The notes beneath the pieces are model-generated. The model was not told the origin of the DNA and ran no database searches. It worked only from the letters and a program-made list of their open reading frames with translations. A stretch of 64,000 nucleotides of DNA from Pseudomonadota bacterium (GTDB lineage Bacteria > Desulfobacterota > Desulfarculia > Desulfarculales > Desulfarculaceae): positions 32,374-96,373 of the forward strand of contig JAHIQI010000042.1 of the NCBI GenBank assembly GCA_018902755.1, written 5' to 3'. A program made the position numbers and the translations under genes. Below, piece by piece: positions 55,397 to 64,000 of this stretch. Every line of letters starts with the position of its first letter. Position 1 is the stretch's first letter.

Positions 55397-56178
55397 GCCA
55401 GGCCTCCCTTTTCCCGCAGGATGGCCGCCGCCTGGTCGCACACGCTGTCCAGGCCGCCTTCGAGCATCTGGGCCCCCTCGCCCATGGGCGGCAGGGCCAG
55501 GGACTGCGAATCAACCATGGAGGCGGCTGCCCCGAGGGACTCCTCGGCCAGGCCCAGGTCGTCGGCCTCGATCTGCTCGATGGTCATCTTGCGCACTTTG
55601 CGGATGCCCATGATGGACACGTAGCGGGGCTGGTTGATGCCCGACTGCACCGTGACCAGGGCCGGAAGGGGCAAGGCCACTTTCTCGCTGGTGTTGTTCT
55701 CCAGCTCCCTGGTGACCACCACCTCGCCCGCGCCGGGCTCCAAGGCGATTGCCATGGTGGCGTGGGGCAGGCCCAGCTCCTGGGCCAGGAGCACGCCGGT
55801 GGAGGCCTGGCCCAGGTCGGCGCTTTGCACGCCGGTGAGGATCAGGTCGTAGCCGCCGTCCTTGACCGCCGCGGCAATGACCCGGGCCAACGTGGCCGGG
55901 TCTGAGCCATCGAAGGCCTCGTCGCACAGGTGGGAGGCCGCGTGGGCTCCCATGGCCAGGCCGCGCCGCAACACGTCCTCGTCGTCCTCGTTGCCCAGGG
56001 TCATGAGGTGGACCTCGCCGCCGGAGGCCTCGGTGATGCGCACCGCCTCCTCCACCGCGTAGTTGTCCCACTCGTTGACCACCATCTCCAGATCTTCCAG
56101 GTCCAAGGCCCCCTGGTCTATCTCCAGCTCCGCCTCGGCCACTTCGGGCACGTTTTTTACCAGCACCAAGATTTTCAT
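55393..56178 (-). CDS. etfB: Electron transfer flavoprotein beta subunit
   Basis: This 261-residue subunit matches EtfB: KILVLVKNVPEVAEAEL at the N-terminus, VNEWDNYAVEEAVRITEASG, LTGVQSADLGQASTGVLLAQ and the signature region LPALVTVQSGINQPRYVSIM. Its start overlaps the stop of the membrane Fe-S gene (ATGA), so the order Fe-S protein, EtfB, EtfA, dehydrogenase is a coupled unit. Confidence 0.96.
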   Translation of the reverse strand: MKILVLVKNVPEVAEAELEIDQGALDLEDLEMVVNEWDNYAVEEAVRITEASGGEVHLMTLGNEDDEDVLRRGLAMGAHAASHLCDEAFDGSDPATLARVIAAAVKDGGYDLILTGVQSADLGQASTGVLLAQELGLPHATMAIALEPGAGEVVVTRELENNTSEKVALPLPALVTVQSGINQPRYVSIMGIRKVRKMTIEQIEADDLGLAEESLGAAASMVDSQSLALPPMGEGAQMLEGGLDSVCDQAAAILREKGGLA

Positions 56179-58184
56179 GGGTTTGTTTCGGCCTCCCGGT
56201 CCGTGGCGGCCAGGCCCAGGGCCCTTGCCGCCAGCTCGCTAAGGTCGATGATGGCGAACTTATCCTCGAACCCGCCGGTCTTGCGGGCGTCTTCCAGCAT
56301 GATCAAACACAGGGGGCAGGCGGTGACCACCAGCTCGGCCCCGGTGGCCGCGGCCTGCTCCAAACGGCGCACCGCCAGGTTGGCCTGGCCGGGGATCTCG
56401 TGCCACATGCGCCCTCCCCCGCCGCCGCAGCACAGGGAGTTCAGGCCGTGGTCGGCCATCTCCACCAGCTCCAGGCCGGGAATGGCCCGCAACAATTGGC
56501 GGGGCTCATCCACCAGGCGGTTGTGCCGGGCCAGGAAGCAGGGGTCGTGATAGGTGACCTTCAGCGGCAGGGGGTGGTCGAAGAACAGGCGCCCCTGCTG
56601 CCACAGGCGGTGCAGCATCTGGCTGTAGTGCAACACCTGCAAGGGGAGTCCCTCCTCCGTAAAGAGCGGGTGCACCTTCTTGATGGTGTCCAGGCAGTGG
56701 GGGGAGGTGCAGATGATGCGGGTGAGGCCCTGCTTGTTGAGCAAGGCCTGGGTGGCCTCGATCTGCTCCTCCATGAGTCCCTGCTCGCCCAGGCGGCGGG
56801 CGATGTCCCCGCAGCAAGGCTCCTTCTTGCCAAGGGTGCCGAAGGAAACCCCGCAGTGGGTGAACACGTCGCTCAGGGCGCGGGCCATGCCCTGGGCCCT
56901 GGTGTCGATGGAGGTGGTGCAGCCCACGAAGTAGAGCCAGTCCACCTCCGGGCCGGATTTTCTCAGGTCCGGGATGTCGCGCCCCTGGGCCCAGCCCGCC
57001 TTGGCCCCCTTCTTGGCCAACCAGGGATTGCCGTAGCGGTGAAGCTTTTCAAGGACGTCCATGAGCTGGGGCGGCACGGTGGAGCCCTGCTCCACCAGAC
57101 CGGCCCTGAGCTTGCGGATCATCTCGATGGGCGCGGCCTGCACCGGGCACACCTCCAGGCAGGCCCGGCAGGTGGTGCAGTACCAGGCCACTTCCCAGTC
57201 GGCGGCGCGGTCGCGCTCCAGCAGGGCCTGGCGGCGGCCTCGCAGCCAGGGCAAGCGGTACAGTGGGCTGTATTTCAGGCGGGCCTGGCGGCGAGCCCGG
57301 CGCAGCAGGTCCCGCGGGGAGAAGGGCTCGCCCGCCTGGGCGGCTGGGCACACCTCCACGCAACGGCCGCAGCGGGTGCAGGCGTCCAGGTGCAGCAGGT
57401 GCCGCAGCCCCAGGGCGGCCAGATCGCCTTCCTCGGCGGCCACGGCCAAAACGGCGAGAGGCTGGCCTTGCAGATAGAGGCTGGCCGGGGCGGCGATGGC
57501 GTGGGCCAGCTTGGACCAGGGCAGCCAGGCGATGAAGCCTAGGCTGATGATCGCGTGAGCCCACCACAGCCAGGGGAACAGTTCCCGGGCGGCTTGGGCG
57601 CTGGGAAAAAAGCCCGACAGGCCGTAGCCCACGAAGGACCAGTCCTCCCAGGGCGGGCGGGAGGCGGCCAGGCGGGCCGCCTCCACCATGAAGCCGCCGC
57701 AGGCCACGGCCAGCAGCCACAGGGGCAGCAGGGTGTCGTCGGGCCGCCGCTCCAAGCGGGACACCGGCAAGAGCCAGCGCCGGGTCAGGGCCAAGAGCAG
57801 GCCCATCACCAGGAGCAGGCCGCAGACCTCCAGGCCGGCCGAGAACCACAGATATATTTTTCCCTGAAGGAAGGAGACCAGGTAGTGGTCCACGGCCACG
57901 GCGCAGGTGCCGATGAACAGGCCCAGGAAGCCCCACAGCAACATGAGGTGCATGAGCCCGGCGGAGGCCTCGCCCCGCCAGATGCGCCGCCCCAGGAAAA
58001 CATCGGCCAGGATGGCCCCCAGGGGGTGTTTGTGGCTGGCCACCGGGGCGGCGCGGCGGCCTTGGGCCCAAAGGGATATTTTTTCCCACAAGCCCAGGGC
58101 CAGGGCGGCCAGGGCCAGGGCGGCCAGGAGGTAGAATAGCCAGGCCCACTCCACCCCCCAGAAAGGCGTGCGCAGGGGGTTCAT
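56175..58184 (-). CDS. Membrane Fe-S oxidoreductase, ETF:menaquinone oxidoreductase type
   Basis: This 669-residue protein has about six N-terminal helices (residues 10-265) of the NarI/cytochrome b-like type, a ferredoxin domain with CTRCGRCVEVCP and CTTCRACLEVCP, and two HdrD-like CCG domains (about 420-650; PCCGDIARRLGEQ; LCCGGGGGRMWHE). This architecture is that of the EMO/EtfD proteins that pass electrons from ETF to menaquinone in anaerobic fatty- and aromatic-acid degraders. Helix histidines for haem b are present (MHLMLLWGFLG; HYLVSF). The ATG at 58184 lies just after the TetR stop and follows GGAGGGGG. It overlaps etfB. Confidence 0.9.
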   Translation of the reverse strand: MNPLRTPFWGVEWAWLFYLLAALALAALALGLWEKISLWAQGRRAAPVASHKHPLGAILADVFLGRRIWRGEASAGLMHLMLLWGFLGLFIGTCAVAVDHYLVSFLQGKIYLWFSAGLEVCGLLLVMGLLLALTRRWLLPVSRLERRPDDTLLPLWLLAVACGGFMVEAARLAASRPPWEDWSFVGYGLSGFFPSAQAARELFPWLWWAHAIISLGFIAWLPWSKLAHAIAAPASLYLQGQPLAVLAVAAEEGDLAALGLRHLLHLDACTRCGRCVEVCPAAQAGEPFSPRDLLRRARRQARLKYSPLYRLPWLRGRRQALLERDRAADWEVAWYCTTCRACLEVCPVQAAPIEMIRKLRAGLVEQGSTVPPQLMDVLEKLHRYGNPWLAKKGAKAGWAQGRDIPDLRKSGPEVDWLYFVGCTTSIDTRAQGMARALSDVFTHCGVSFGTLGKKEPCCGDIARRLGEQGLMEEQIEATQALLNKQGLTRIICTSPHCLDTIKKVHPLFTEEGLPLQVLHYSQMLHRLWQQGRLFFDHPLPLKVTYHDPCFLARHNRLVDEPRQLLRAIPGLELVEMADHGLNSLCCGGGGGRMWHEIPGQANLAVRRLEQAAATGAELVVTACPLCLIMLEDARKTGGFEDKFAIIDLSELAARALGLAATDREAETNP

Positions 58185-58186
58185 GG

Positions 58187-58786
58187 CTAGGCCCCCTCCT
58201 GGGGCCGCAGGACCCCTCGCCCGAAGATCTCCCAGAACATCTCGGAAAGCTCCTCCGGGCTCACCTTGCCCTTGGGGCGGTACCACCTGAAGGTGTAGTG
58301 CACCATTCCGAAGAAGGCGAAGGCGGCCACGGTGGAGGGCACCTCCTTGAGGCGTCCCTGCTCGCGCAACTGATCGAGGATGTCGGTGAGCGCGGCCAGA
58401 TAGCGGCGCTCCTTTTTCTCCAGGACCTTGCGGTAGCGAGGCTCCAGGTTGTCCACTTCGTTGACCAACAAGGCCAGGCGGTCCAGGTCGCGGGCGTAAA
58501 ACCGGGTGTAATAGCGCATGAAGTCAGCCAGCTTTTCCTCTGGGTCCCTTGGGCCGGCACATAAGGACTTTATCCCGGCCAGGGCCTCGGAGATGTAGTC
58601 ATCAAGAAGTTGGTAGAGGAGTTCCTGCTTGGAATCGAAGTAGTGGTAGAGCGAGCTTTTGTTGAGCCCCAGGGCCTCGGCCAACTCGCGCAGGCTGGTG
58701 GCGTGGTAGCCCTGGGCCGCGAACAGGCGGGCGGCGGCGTCGTAGAGCTGTTTTTGGCGTTGGCGGCCTTTGGGCAGAGATGGCAT
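58187..58786 (-). CDS. TetR-family transcriptional regulator
   Basis: This 199-residue protein has the TetR N-terminal helix-turn-helix: KQLYDAAARLFAAQGYHATSL, then ELAEALGLNKSSLYHYFDSK. The C-terminal half resembles TetR regulators of fatty-acid genes (FadR/AcrR-like), with a ligand domain of unknown specificity. It is first in a unit with the Fe-S protein, etfBA and dehydrogenase, and a candidate operator lies just upstream. It may respond to an acyl-CoA made by the ligase encoded at 58889-60526. Confidence 0.92.
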   Translation of the reverse strand: MPSLPKGRQRQKQLYDAAARLFAAQGYHATSLRELAEALGLNKSSLYHYFDSKQELLYQLLDDYISEALAGIKSLCAGPRDPEEKLADFMRYYTRFYARDLDRLALLVNEVDNLEPRYRKVLEKKERRYLAALTDILDQLREQGRLKEVPSTVAAFAFFGMVHYTFRWYRPKGKVSPEELSEMFWEIFGRGVLRPQEGA

Positions 58787-58792
58787 AAAATC

Positions 58793-58808
58793 AACCGTCC
58801 GATCGGTT
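58793..58808. promoter_or_regulatory. Candidate TetR operator
   Basis: AACCG and CGGTT are perfect five-base arms around TCCGAT, seven bases before the TetR start. This resembles AACCG-N-CGGTT sites bound by several TetR-family fatty-acid regulators. Autoregulation of the TetR-etf operon is likely. Confidence 0.6.
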
Positions 58809-58888
58809 TGTTTTGTGCAGATTACCCGGCCCGGCGAGAGCTGTCAAGACAAACCAGCTCACGCCAGGCCGGGACGGGGATTTAGGGT

Positions 58889-60526
58889 TTAACCCGCGCG
58901 GCGGGAGGCTTCCTCGCCACGCACCTCGCGCCGCAGCAGCTTGCCCACTTTGGACTTGGGCAGCATGTCGCGGAACTCGATGTACTGGGGCACCTTGTAG
59001 CTCGCCAGGCGTTGGCGGCAGAAGGCTATGAGGTCGTAGCCGGTGATGCCCTTGATGTCCTTCTTGAGCACCACGTAGGCCTTTACCCGCTCGCCCACCT
59101 TTTCGTCGGGGATGCCCACCACGCACGAAGCCACCACCGCCTGGTGGTCTTGCAGCACGCACTCGATCTCCGAGGCGCTGACCCGGTAGCCCTTGTGCTT
59201 GATGGTGTCCACGGTGCGGTCCACGAAGTACAGGTAGCCTTCCTCGTCCTGGCGCACCACGTCGGCGGTGCGATAGAAGAGCTTGCCGTCGATTTCCACG
59301 AAGGCCTCTTGGGTCTCCTTGGGCTTGTTCCAATAGGCGCTGACCATGGGGTCCGAATGCACCAACAGCTCGCCCGGCTCGCCCGGCTCCACCGGGGTGA
59401 GGAAGGCGGGATCGATGATGCGCACCTCCTTGGAGGGCAGGATCAGGCCCATGGAATTTGGCGGGTTCTTGCGGTCCGCCGGGCTCATGCACACCCCGCC
59501 CACCGTCTCGCTGGCCCCGTAGCCGATGTAGATGGGCCAGCCGAAGCGCTCCAGCCAGCGGGAGGCCACGTCCTGGGGCAGCACGTCGCCGCCGCAGAAG
59601 CAGTATTTCAGCGAGCTGAGGTCGTACTGGTCCAGGCGGTCGTGTTCCAGAATCATGCGGTACAGGGCGGGCACCCCGATGAAGGTGGTGGCCTTGTGGG
59701 TGGTCACCGCGTGCATCATGGCGTCCAGGTTCACCTTGGGCTGCAGGATGATGGTGCCGCCGTGGACCAGCACCGTGCCCAGGGCGGTGGTTTGCCCCAG
59801 GATGTGGAACAGGGGCGCCGAGCCCAGGACCATGTTGTCTTGCACCTCGAACAAGGCCGCGCTGGTGGAGATCTGCTCGTCGGCGCACTCCAGCAGCAGG
59901 CGATGGCTTATGGGCACGCCCTTGGGGTGGCGGGTGGTGCCACCGGTGTAGATGATCTCGGCGGTGGAGTCCGGGTCGGCGGCGGCCGCCGGGGGCTTGC
60001 CGGATTCCTTGATGAGGTCGGTGAGCATAACCGTGCCCTCGCCGCTCCGGCCCACCCGGCCCTTGGGCACCTTGTCAAAGGCCCAGCCGAAGAAGCGCTT
60101 GTAACCGGGCAGCACGTCGGTCATGGCGGTGACCACCACGGTCTTGAATGGGTGCTCCTTGCGCACCTTTTTCACGTAGCCGTAGTTGCGGTCGGTGCAC
60201 ACGATGGCCTCGGCCTCGGTGTCGCCTGCAATGTAGGCCACGTCGAAGGGGGTGTAGATGGGGGTGATGGGCACGGCAACCGCCCCGGCCTTTTGGATGC
60301 CCAGCCAGGCGATGAGCCACTGCACTCCGTTGGGCAGATAGACCATGACCCGCGAGCCGGGCTCGACCCCGTTGCGCAGCAGCCCGGCGGCGAAACGCTC
60401 GGCCATGTCCTTGAGACGGGCGTAGGTGAAGGCGGTGCCCAGGTACCAGGCGGCGGGCTTGTTGGGGTTCAGGGCCGCCACCCGGTCGAAGGTTTGGGGG
60501 ATGTTGGTCAGCTCCACCGGCTGCAT
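58889..60526 (-). CDS. AMP-dependent acyl-CoA ligase
   Basis: This 545-residue enzyme of the ANL superfamily activates a carboxylic acid to its CoA thioester. The P-loop reads IIYTGGTTRHPKGVP (a variant of TSGTTGxPKG), then GYGASETVGGVC, the hinge YFVDRTVDTIKHKGYRVSA and the catalytic lysine near KSKVGKLLRREVR. Length suits medium/long-chain fatty or aromatic acid ligases. It lies between the ABC transporter genes and the TetR/etf unit, so it probably activates the imported acid. The ATG follows GGGAGA. Confidence 0.92.
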   Translation of the reverse strand: MQPVELTNIPQTFDRVAALNPNKPAAWYLGTAFTYARLKDMAERFAAGLLRNGVEPGSRVMVYLPNGVQWLIAWLGIQKAGAVAVPITPIYTPFDVAYIAGDTEAEAIVCTDRNYGYVKKVRKEHPFKTVVVTAMTDVLPGYKRFFGWAFDKVPKGRVGRSGEGTVMLTDLIKESGKPPAAAADPDSTAEIIYTGGTTRHPKGVPISHRLLLECADEQISTSAALFEVQDNMVLGSAPLFHILGQTTALGTVLVHGGTIILQPKVNLDAMMHAVTTHKATTFIGVPALYRMILEHDRLDQYDLSSLKYCFCGGDVLPQDVASRWLERFGWPIYIGYGASETVGGVCMSPADRKNPPNSMGLILPSKEVRIIDPAFLTPVEPGEPGELLVHSDPMVSAYWNKPKETQEAFVEIDGKLFYRTADVVRQDEEGYLYFVDRTVDTIKHKGYRVSASEIECVLQDHQAVVASCVVGIPDEKVGERVKAYVVLKKDIKGITGYDLIAFCRQRLASYKVPQYIEFRDMLPKSKVGKLLRREVRGEEASRRAG

Positions 60527-60539
60527 AAGGCTCTCCCTG

Positions 60540-61286
60540 TTAGACGCCGAAGTAGGCGCTTTTTATCTCGGGGTTGTCCATCAACTCGGGCCCGGGCCCG
60601 GTGAGGGTGAGCATCCCGTTCTCGATGACGTAGGTGAAGTCCAGCCAGGGCAGCAGAGGCCGGGCGAACTGCTCGGCGATGACCAGGGTGACCCCGGTGT
60701 GCCGCCTCACGTCCTTGATGGCCCCCACCACCTGGTTCTGCATGGCCGGGCTAAGCCCCAAGAGCGGCTCGTCCAAAAGCAGCAACTTGGGACCCACCAT
60801 CAGGGCCATGCCGATGGCCAGCATCTGCTGCTCGCCGCCGGAGAGGAAGCCCGCCTTGCGGCTGCGGTGGCGGGCCAGGTTGGGGAACAAATCGAAGCTG
60901 AGCTCGATCCCCCGGCGCACCTCGGCCCAGGAGCGCAGATAGCCCGCGATCTTCAAGTTCTCCACCACCGTGGAGTCCGGGAAGATGGGGTGGCGCTCCC
61001 GGCAGAGCACGATGCCCGCCCGAGCCCGGCGATAGGCCGGGAGGTCGCTGATGTCCTCGCCCATGAAAGACACCTGGCCCATCACGGTTATGCGCTCGCC
61101 GCCCCGGCGTTTCTCTTTGATGAGCATGTCCCAGATGAGGCCGCTCAGAGTGTTCATGAGGGTGGTCTTGCCCGCGCTGTTGGAGCCGATGACCCCCACT
61201 ATCTGGCCTTCGCGCACCTCCATGGACAGGTCGTTGACCGCGATGGCGTTTTCGTAGAAGACGATTAGGTCCTTGACCGTAAGCAC
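60540..61286 (-). CDS. livF: Branched-chain amino-acid-type ABC transporter ATPase
   Basis: This 248-residue ATPase has Walker A VIGSNSAGKTTLMNTLSG, the signature FLSGGEQQMLAIGMALM, Walker B LLLLDEPLLGLSP and a switch-region residue in LVIAEQFARPLL; the usual histidine of that position is replaced by Q-F. Its insertion of about 15 residues after Walker A (WDMLIKEKRRGGERITVMG) is longer than in E. coli LivF. The start is a GTG at 61286, five bases after GGAGGAG and beside the livG stop. Confidence 0.92.
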   Translation of the reverse strand: MLTVKDLIVFYENAIAVNDLSMEVREGQIVGVIGSNSAGKTTLMNTLSGLIWDMLIKEKRRGGERITVMGQVSFMGEDISDLPAYRRARAGIVLCRERHPIFPDSTVVENLKIAGYLRSWAEVRRGIELSFDLFPNLARHRSRKAGFLSGGEQQMLAIGMALMVGPKLLLLDEPLLGLSPAMQNQVVGAIKDVRRHTGVTLVIAEQFARPLLPWLDFTYVIENGMLTLTGPGPELMDNPEIKSAYFGV

Positions 61287-61288
61287 GT

Positions 61289-62047
61289 TTACTCCTCCGC
61301 CTCGCTGCCCAGATAGGCGCCTTTGACCTGAGGGTCTTCCATCACCTGGGCGGGCTCGCCCTCGGCGATCTTCTGGCCGAAATTGAGCACCAGCACCCGG
61401 TCGGCGATGCGGAACAGCTCCTTGAGCCGGTGCTCGATCATCACCAGGGTCTTGCCCTGGTGCACCAGCTTTTCGATCACCGGCACCAGGGAGGCCACCT
61501 CGGCCAGGGAAAGGCCCGAGAACAGCTCGTCCAGCACGATCACCTCGGGTTGCAGGGCCATGCACTTGGCCAGCTCCAGCCGCTTGAGGTAGCCGTGGGG
61601 CAGGCTGGCCGCCTGGTGGGAGATCACCCAGGAGTCGCGCTCGAAGCCCACCTCCTCCAACAGGTCCTTGGCCACCGCGTCGCGGTCGCCGTAGCGGCCG
61701 CCGGCCAGGCGGCGCACCCGGGGCGAGAGTAGGGCCACGTTGAGGTTCTTGAAGGCGGGCAGCTGGTAGAAGGGCTTGACCATCTGGAAGGAGCGGGCGA
61801 TGCCCCGGTCTGCCACCTTGTAGGGCGGCAGGCCGGTTATGTCCTGGCCCTCGAAGATGACCTTGCCCTTGCTGGGCTTGACGAAACCGGTGAGCAGGTT
61901 GGCCAGGGTGGTCTTGCCCGAGCCGTTGGGGCCGATGACCCCCAGCACCTCGTTGCGCCGGAGGCTGAAGCTGACCCCATCCACCGCCTTGACCCCGCCG
62001 AAGTAGCGCGAGAGGTTTTCGGCCTGCAAAATGACTTCCTTGCTCAT
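61289..62047 (-). CDS. livG: Branched-chain amino-acid-type ABC transporter ATPase
   Basis: This 252-residue ATPase has Walker A VIGPNGSGKTTLANLLTG, a Q-loop in ARSFQMVKPFYQLPAF and Walker B VIVLDELFSGLSLAE with the switch histidine in LVMIEHRLKE. The signature LSGGQ is replaced by SLPHGYLKRLELAK; LivG proteins often have LPYGxQRRLE, so this is a modest variant. Its start overlaps the livM stop by four bases. Confidence 0.92.
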   Translation of the reverse strand: MSKEVILQAENLSRYFGGVKAVDGVSFSLRRNEVLGVIGPNGSGKTTLANLLTGFVKPSKGKVIFEGQDITGLPPYKVADRGIARSFQMVKPFYQLPAFKNLNVALLSPRVRRLAGGRYGDRDAVAKDLLEEVGFERDSWVISHQAASLPHGYLKRLELAKCMALQPEVIVLDELFSGLSLAEVASLVPVIEKLVHQGKTLVMIEHRLKELFRIADRVLVLNFGQKIAEGEPAQVMEDPQVKGAYLGSEAEE

Positions 62048-63048
62048 CGCTCCACCCCCACCCAGCGCTCAAACTGGTTGTACTTGCGCGACAGGTAGTG
62101 GAAGATTCCCTCGGGGAGTCCCACCGTGAACACCACCAGTATCACCGCGTAGATCACCACCCTTAAGCCGCCCAGGCCCCTGAGGAGCTCGGACATGGGC
62201 ACCAGGATGAAGCTGCCCAGCATGGGCCCGGCCAGGGTGCCCATGCCGCCCACGGCCACCGAGGCGATGGGGATCATGGAGTAGTCCAGGGCGAACACCG
62301 GCATGCCCACGAACTGGTAGGCGTGGGTCATGAAGGCCCCGGCGAAGGCCCCCACCGAGGAGGCCATGAACAGGGCCTGGGCCTTGTATTGGTAGATATT
62401 CATGCCCGCGCTCATCACCGCCCGGTCGTTGTCGTTGATGCCCTTGAGCAGCAGGCCGTAGTCGCTGCCAATCATGCGCCGGAAGCCGAACAGGGCCACG
62501 AACACCACCACCGCGGCCAGCCAAAACTCCAGGTGCGGGTTGCCCAGGGTGGTCAGTCCGCTGATGCCCTCGGTGCCCCCGAATATCTTGGTGGCTTCGA
62601 TGACCCGCTCGATCATCATGGGCAGGATCAGGGTGACCATGGCGAAGTAGATGCCCCTGAGGCGCAGCACCGGCAGCAGGGCCAGGGTGCACAACACCCC
62701 TCCGCCGACGGTGGCGATGGGGATGGTGAGCCCCGGCGGCAGGCCCAGGTAGTGGTTCAGGGTGCCCGCGATGTAGGCCCCCACCCCGAAGAACAGGGCC
62801 TGGCCCAGAGAGACCATGCCCGCAGAGTTAAGAAGGTCCCAGCTGATGGCCAGCAGGGCGAACATGCAGGTGGAGATGAGCACCCGCTCCCAGTAGGGCC
62901 CGGCCACCAGCCCCAGCACGAACAGGGCCACCACCGGCACCACCCTTGGGGCGGCCAGGTAGAGCATCTCGCGCCAGGAGGTGAGGACGAACACGTCGTC
63001 GCTGCGGACCTTGATTCCCCGGTCTATGCGCTCTTTGCGTTGTGCCAT
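62044..63048 (-). CDS. livM: Branched-chain amino-acid-type ABC transporter permease
   Basis: This 334-residue inner-membrane protein has about ten helices and the LivM pattern: ISWDLLNSAGMVSLGQALFFGVGAY, LRLRGIYFAMVTLILPMMIE and the coupling segment INDNDRAVMSAGMNIYQYKAQAL, then GGMGTLAGPMLGSFILVP. The ATG at 63048 overlaps the livH stop by one base. With LivF, LivG and LivH it probably imports an organic acid or amino acid; the ligase and etf genes suggest a CoA-activated acid. Confidence 0.92.
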   Translation of the reverse strand: MAQRKERIDRGIKVRSDDVFVLTSWREMLYLAAPRVVPVVALFVLGLVAGPYWERVLISTCMFALLAISWDLLNSAGMVSLGQALFFGVGAYIAGTLNHYLGLPPGLTIPIATVGGGVLCTLALLPVLRLRGIYFAMVTLILPMMIERVIEATKIFGGTEGISGLTTLGNPHLEFWLAAVVVFVALFGFRRMIGSDYGLLLKGINDNDRAVMSAGMNIYQYKAQALFMASSVGAFAGAFMTHAYQFVGMPVFALDYSMIPIASVAVGGMGTLAGPMLGSFILVPMSELLRGLGGLRVVIYAVILVVFTVGLPEGIFHYLSRKYNQFERWVGVER

Positions 63049-63920
63049 CAGATGCGCTCCTCGAGCTGCTTCTGGTGCCCGAAGAGCCCCGAGGGCTTGA
63101 GCACCAAAATGGCCAGGATGGCCACCAGGCTGACGATCATCATCCAGCTGGTCTCGAGGTAAGTGGCGGTGAGAATCTGGGCGAAGCCGATCAGGAAGCT
63201 GGCCACGATGATGCCCACCGTGCTGCCCAGGCCGCCCACGATGCACACCGCCAGGGCGTTGACCAGCACGTTGTAGCCCTCGTTGACCGCGATGGTGCCC
63301 AGCGGCAGGATGACCAAGGCGGCCAGGGCCCCGTAGCCCGCGCCAAAGGCCACGGACAGGGCGGCCACCTTGTCGCCGTTGATGCCCAATGTCAGCGCGG
63401 TGCGCTCGTCCTGGGCGATGCCCCTAAAGGCCAGGCCGGTCTTGGTGTAGTGGGTGAAGAACCACAGGAAGGCGGCCAAGAGAATCCCGGTGGCCACGAT
63501 GCACAGCCGCTGGGCGTCGACGTAGGTGTCGCCGATCATCACCGATGCGTCGATGATTGGCGGCAGGGTGTACTCGAAGCCGATGAAGCCCAGGTAGCGG
63601 AAAAGCTCCAGGATGGCCAGGCCCACCCCGAAGGTAGCGATGACCTCGCTGACCACCAGGCCGCGCACCCTGAGCAGGATGAACCAGTAGATGAGCGCCG
63701 CCACCCCCGCGGTGATGGCCACCGCCACCGGGGCCGCTATCCAGTACGGGAGGCCCAGGGCGTGGAGCCCCAGCCAGGAGAGATAGCCGGTCATGACGTA
63801 TAGCGCGCCATAGGCGAAGTTGGCCACTCCGCTGATGCCGAATGTGACCGAGAAGCCCAGGGCCACCAGCATCAGGATGACGCTGTTGATAAAGCCGTAG
63901 ATCAGGGTGCCTTCAAGCAT
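63048..63920 (-). CDS. livH: Branched-chain amino-acid-type ABC transporter permease
   Basis: This 290-residue inner-membrane protein matches LivH: INSVILMLVALGFSVTFGISG and VANFAYGALYVMTGYLSW at the start, LRVRGLVVSEVIATFGVGLAI, the EAA-like coupling segment AFRGIAQDERTALTLGINGDKVAAL, and GLGSTVGIIVASFLIGFAQIL near the end. Its ATG lies at 63920, 80 bases from the window edge. The binding protein expected upstream is outside the window, if present. Confidence 0.92.
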   Translation of the reverse strand: MLEGTLIYGFINSVILMLVALGFSVTFGISGVANFAYGALYVMTGYLSWLGLHALGLPYWIAAPVAVAITAGVAALIYWFILLRVRGLVVSEVIATFGVGLAILELFRYLGFIGFEYTLPPIIDASVMIGDTYVDAQRLCIVATGILLAAFLWFFTHYTKTGLAFRGIAQDERTALTLGINGDKVAALSVAFGAGYGALAALVILPLGTIAVNEGYNVLVNALAVCIVGGLGSTVGIIVASFLIGFAQILTATYLETSWMMIVSLVAILAILVLKPSGLFGHQKQLEERI

Positions 63921-64000
63921 GGTTCGCCCGTGCCTCGCCGGCGGCGGAGCTTGCCGCCCGCTAGTGGTTGGGGGGAAGGGGCCGGGGGGGGGGGCGGGGG
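63921..64000. other. Window edge, G-rich sequence without gene
   Basis: Eighty bases upstream of livH that would hold its leader. The last 30 bases are almost pure G with single C and A interruptions, which is atypical for this genome and may be poor-quality sequence at a contig end. No feature is supported. Confidence 0.4.

Noticed and set aside
63966..64000. G-quadruplex-forming sequence at the window end
   Set aside because: The poly-G run is at the edge and looks like low-quality contig-end sequence.

Overview
The window reads as a GC-rich chromosome segment of an anaerobic deltaproteobacterium (Desulfobacterota), possibly close to the Desulfarculales. That placement rests on gene content, not on a marker gene. 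The supporting content is an ETF:menaquinone oxidoreductase-type Fe-S protein next to etfBA, an arsenic cluster ending in a CcdA/thioredoxin/multihaem cytochrome set, a candidate selenocysteine codon, and an acetate module built around an AMP-forming acetyl-CoA synthetase. No rRNA, tRNA, CRISPR array or insertion sequence was recognised.

Positions 1-18400 form an acetate and acyl-CoA module. It starts with an acetyl-CoA hydrolase/transferase fused to a GNAT domain. Next come a solute-symporter/histidine-kinase fusion with a NarL-type regulator, then DUF4212 plus an acetate-type Na+ symporter. On the minus strand lie acetyl-CoA synthetase, a DEDDh exonuclease and two cNMP/CBS/DUF294 proteins, followed by a thioredoxin-reductase-like flavoprotein and a cation diffusion facilitator. 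Positions 18500-25400 hold glgB, an MFS transporter, trmO, a sugar-phosphate transferase and an AsmA-like protein.

Positions 25500-32500 (minus strand) form an arsenic and thiol cluster. In transcription order it runs arsR, permease, DUF2703, small thioredoxin, DGC zinc-binding protein, BFD-like protein, arsC, acr3, exported thioredoxin, ccdA and a pentahaem cytochrome. The cytochrome reading frame contains one in-frame TGA, after a GHRIPDG motif, with protein-like sequence continuing on both sides. I interpret this as a selenocysteine codon. Two copies of a palindromic element of about 110-125 bp sit just upstream of arsR.

Positions 34500-42000 are a molybdate region: a ModE-like regulator, then ccsA-like, resB-like, modA, modB and modC. 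A second, opposite-facing resB-like/ccsA-like pair follows, whose ccsA-like member is frameshifted. Positions 42166-46035 encode an exported fusion of sulfite-oxidase-fold repeats, one haem c motif and a tetrapyrrole-methylase-like domain, followed by a TonB-dependent receptor. This looks like an uncharacterised tetrapyrrole or metal uptake or handling system.

Positions 46199-53291 carry a GAF protein, gap, a mono-haem cytochrome, a STAS protein divergent from a SpoIIE-type phosphatase, a TrxC-type thioredoxin, and a MocA-like/HD protein with a histidine phosphatase. Positions 53288-63920 (minus strand) are an acid-degradation locus: livH, livM, livG, livF, acyl-CoA ligase, a TetR regulator, a membrane Fe-S oxidoreductase, etfB, etfA and acyl-CoA dehydrogenase. 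The substrate-binding protein expected with this transporter lies outside the window, if present.
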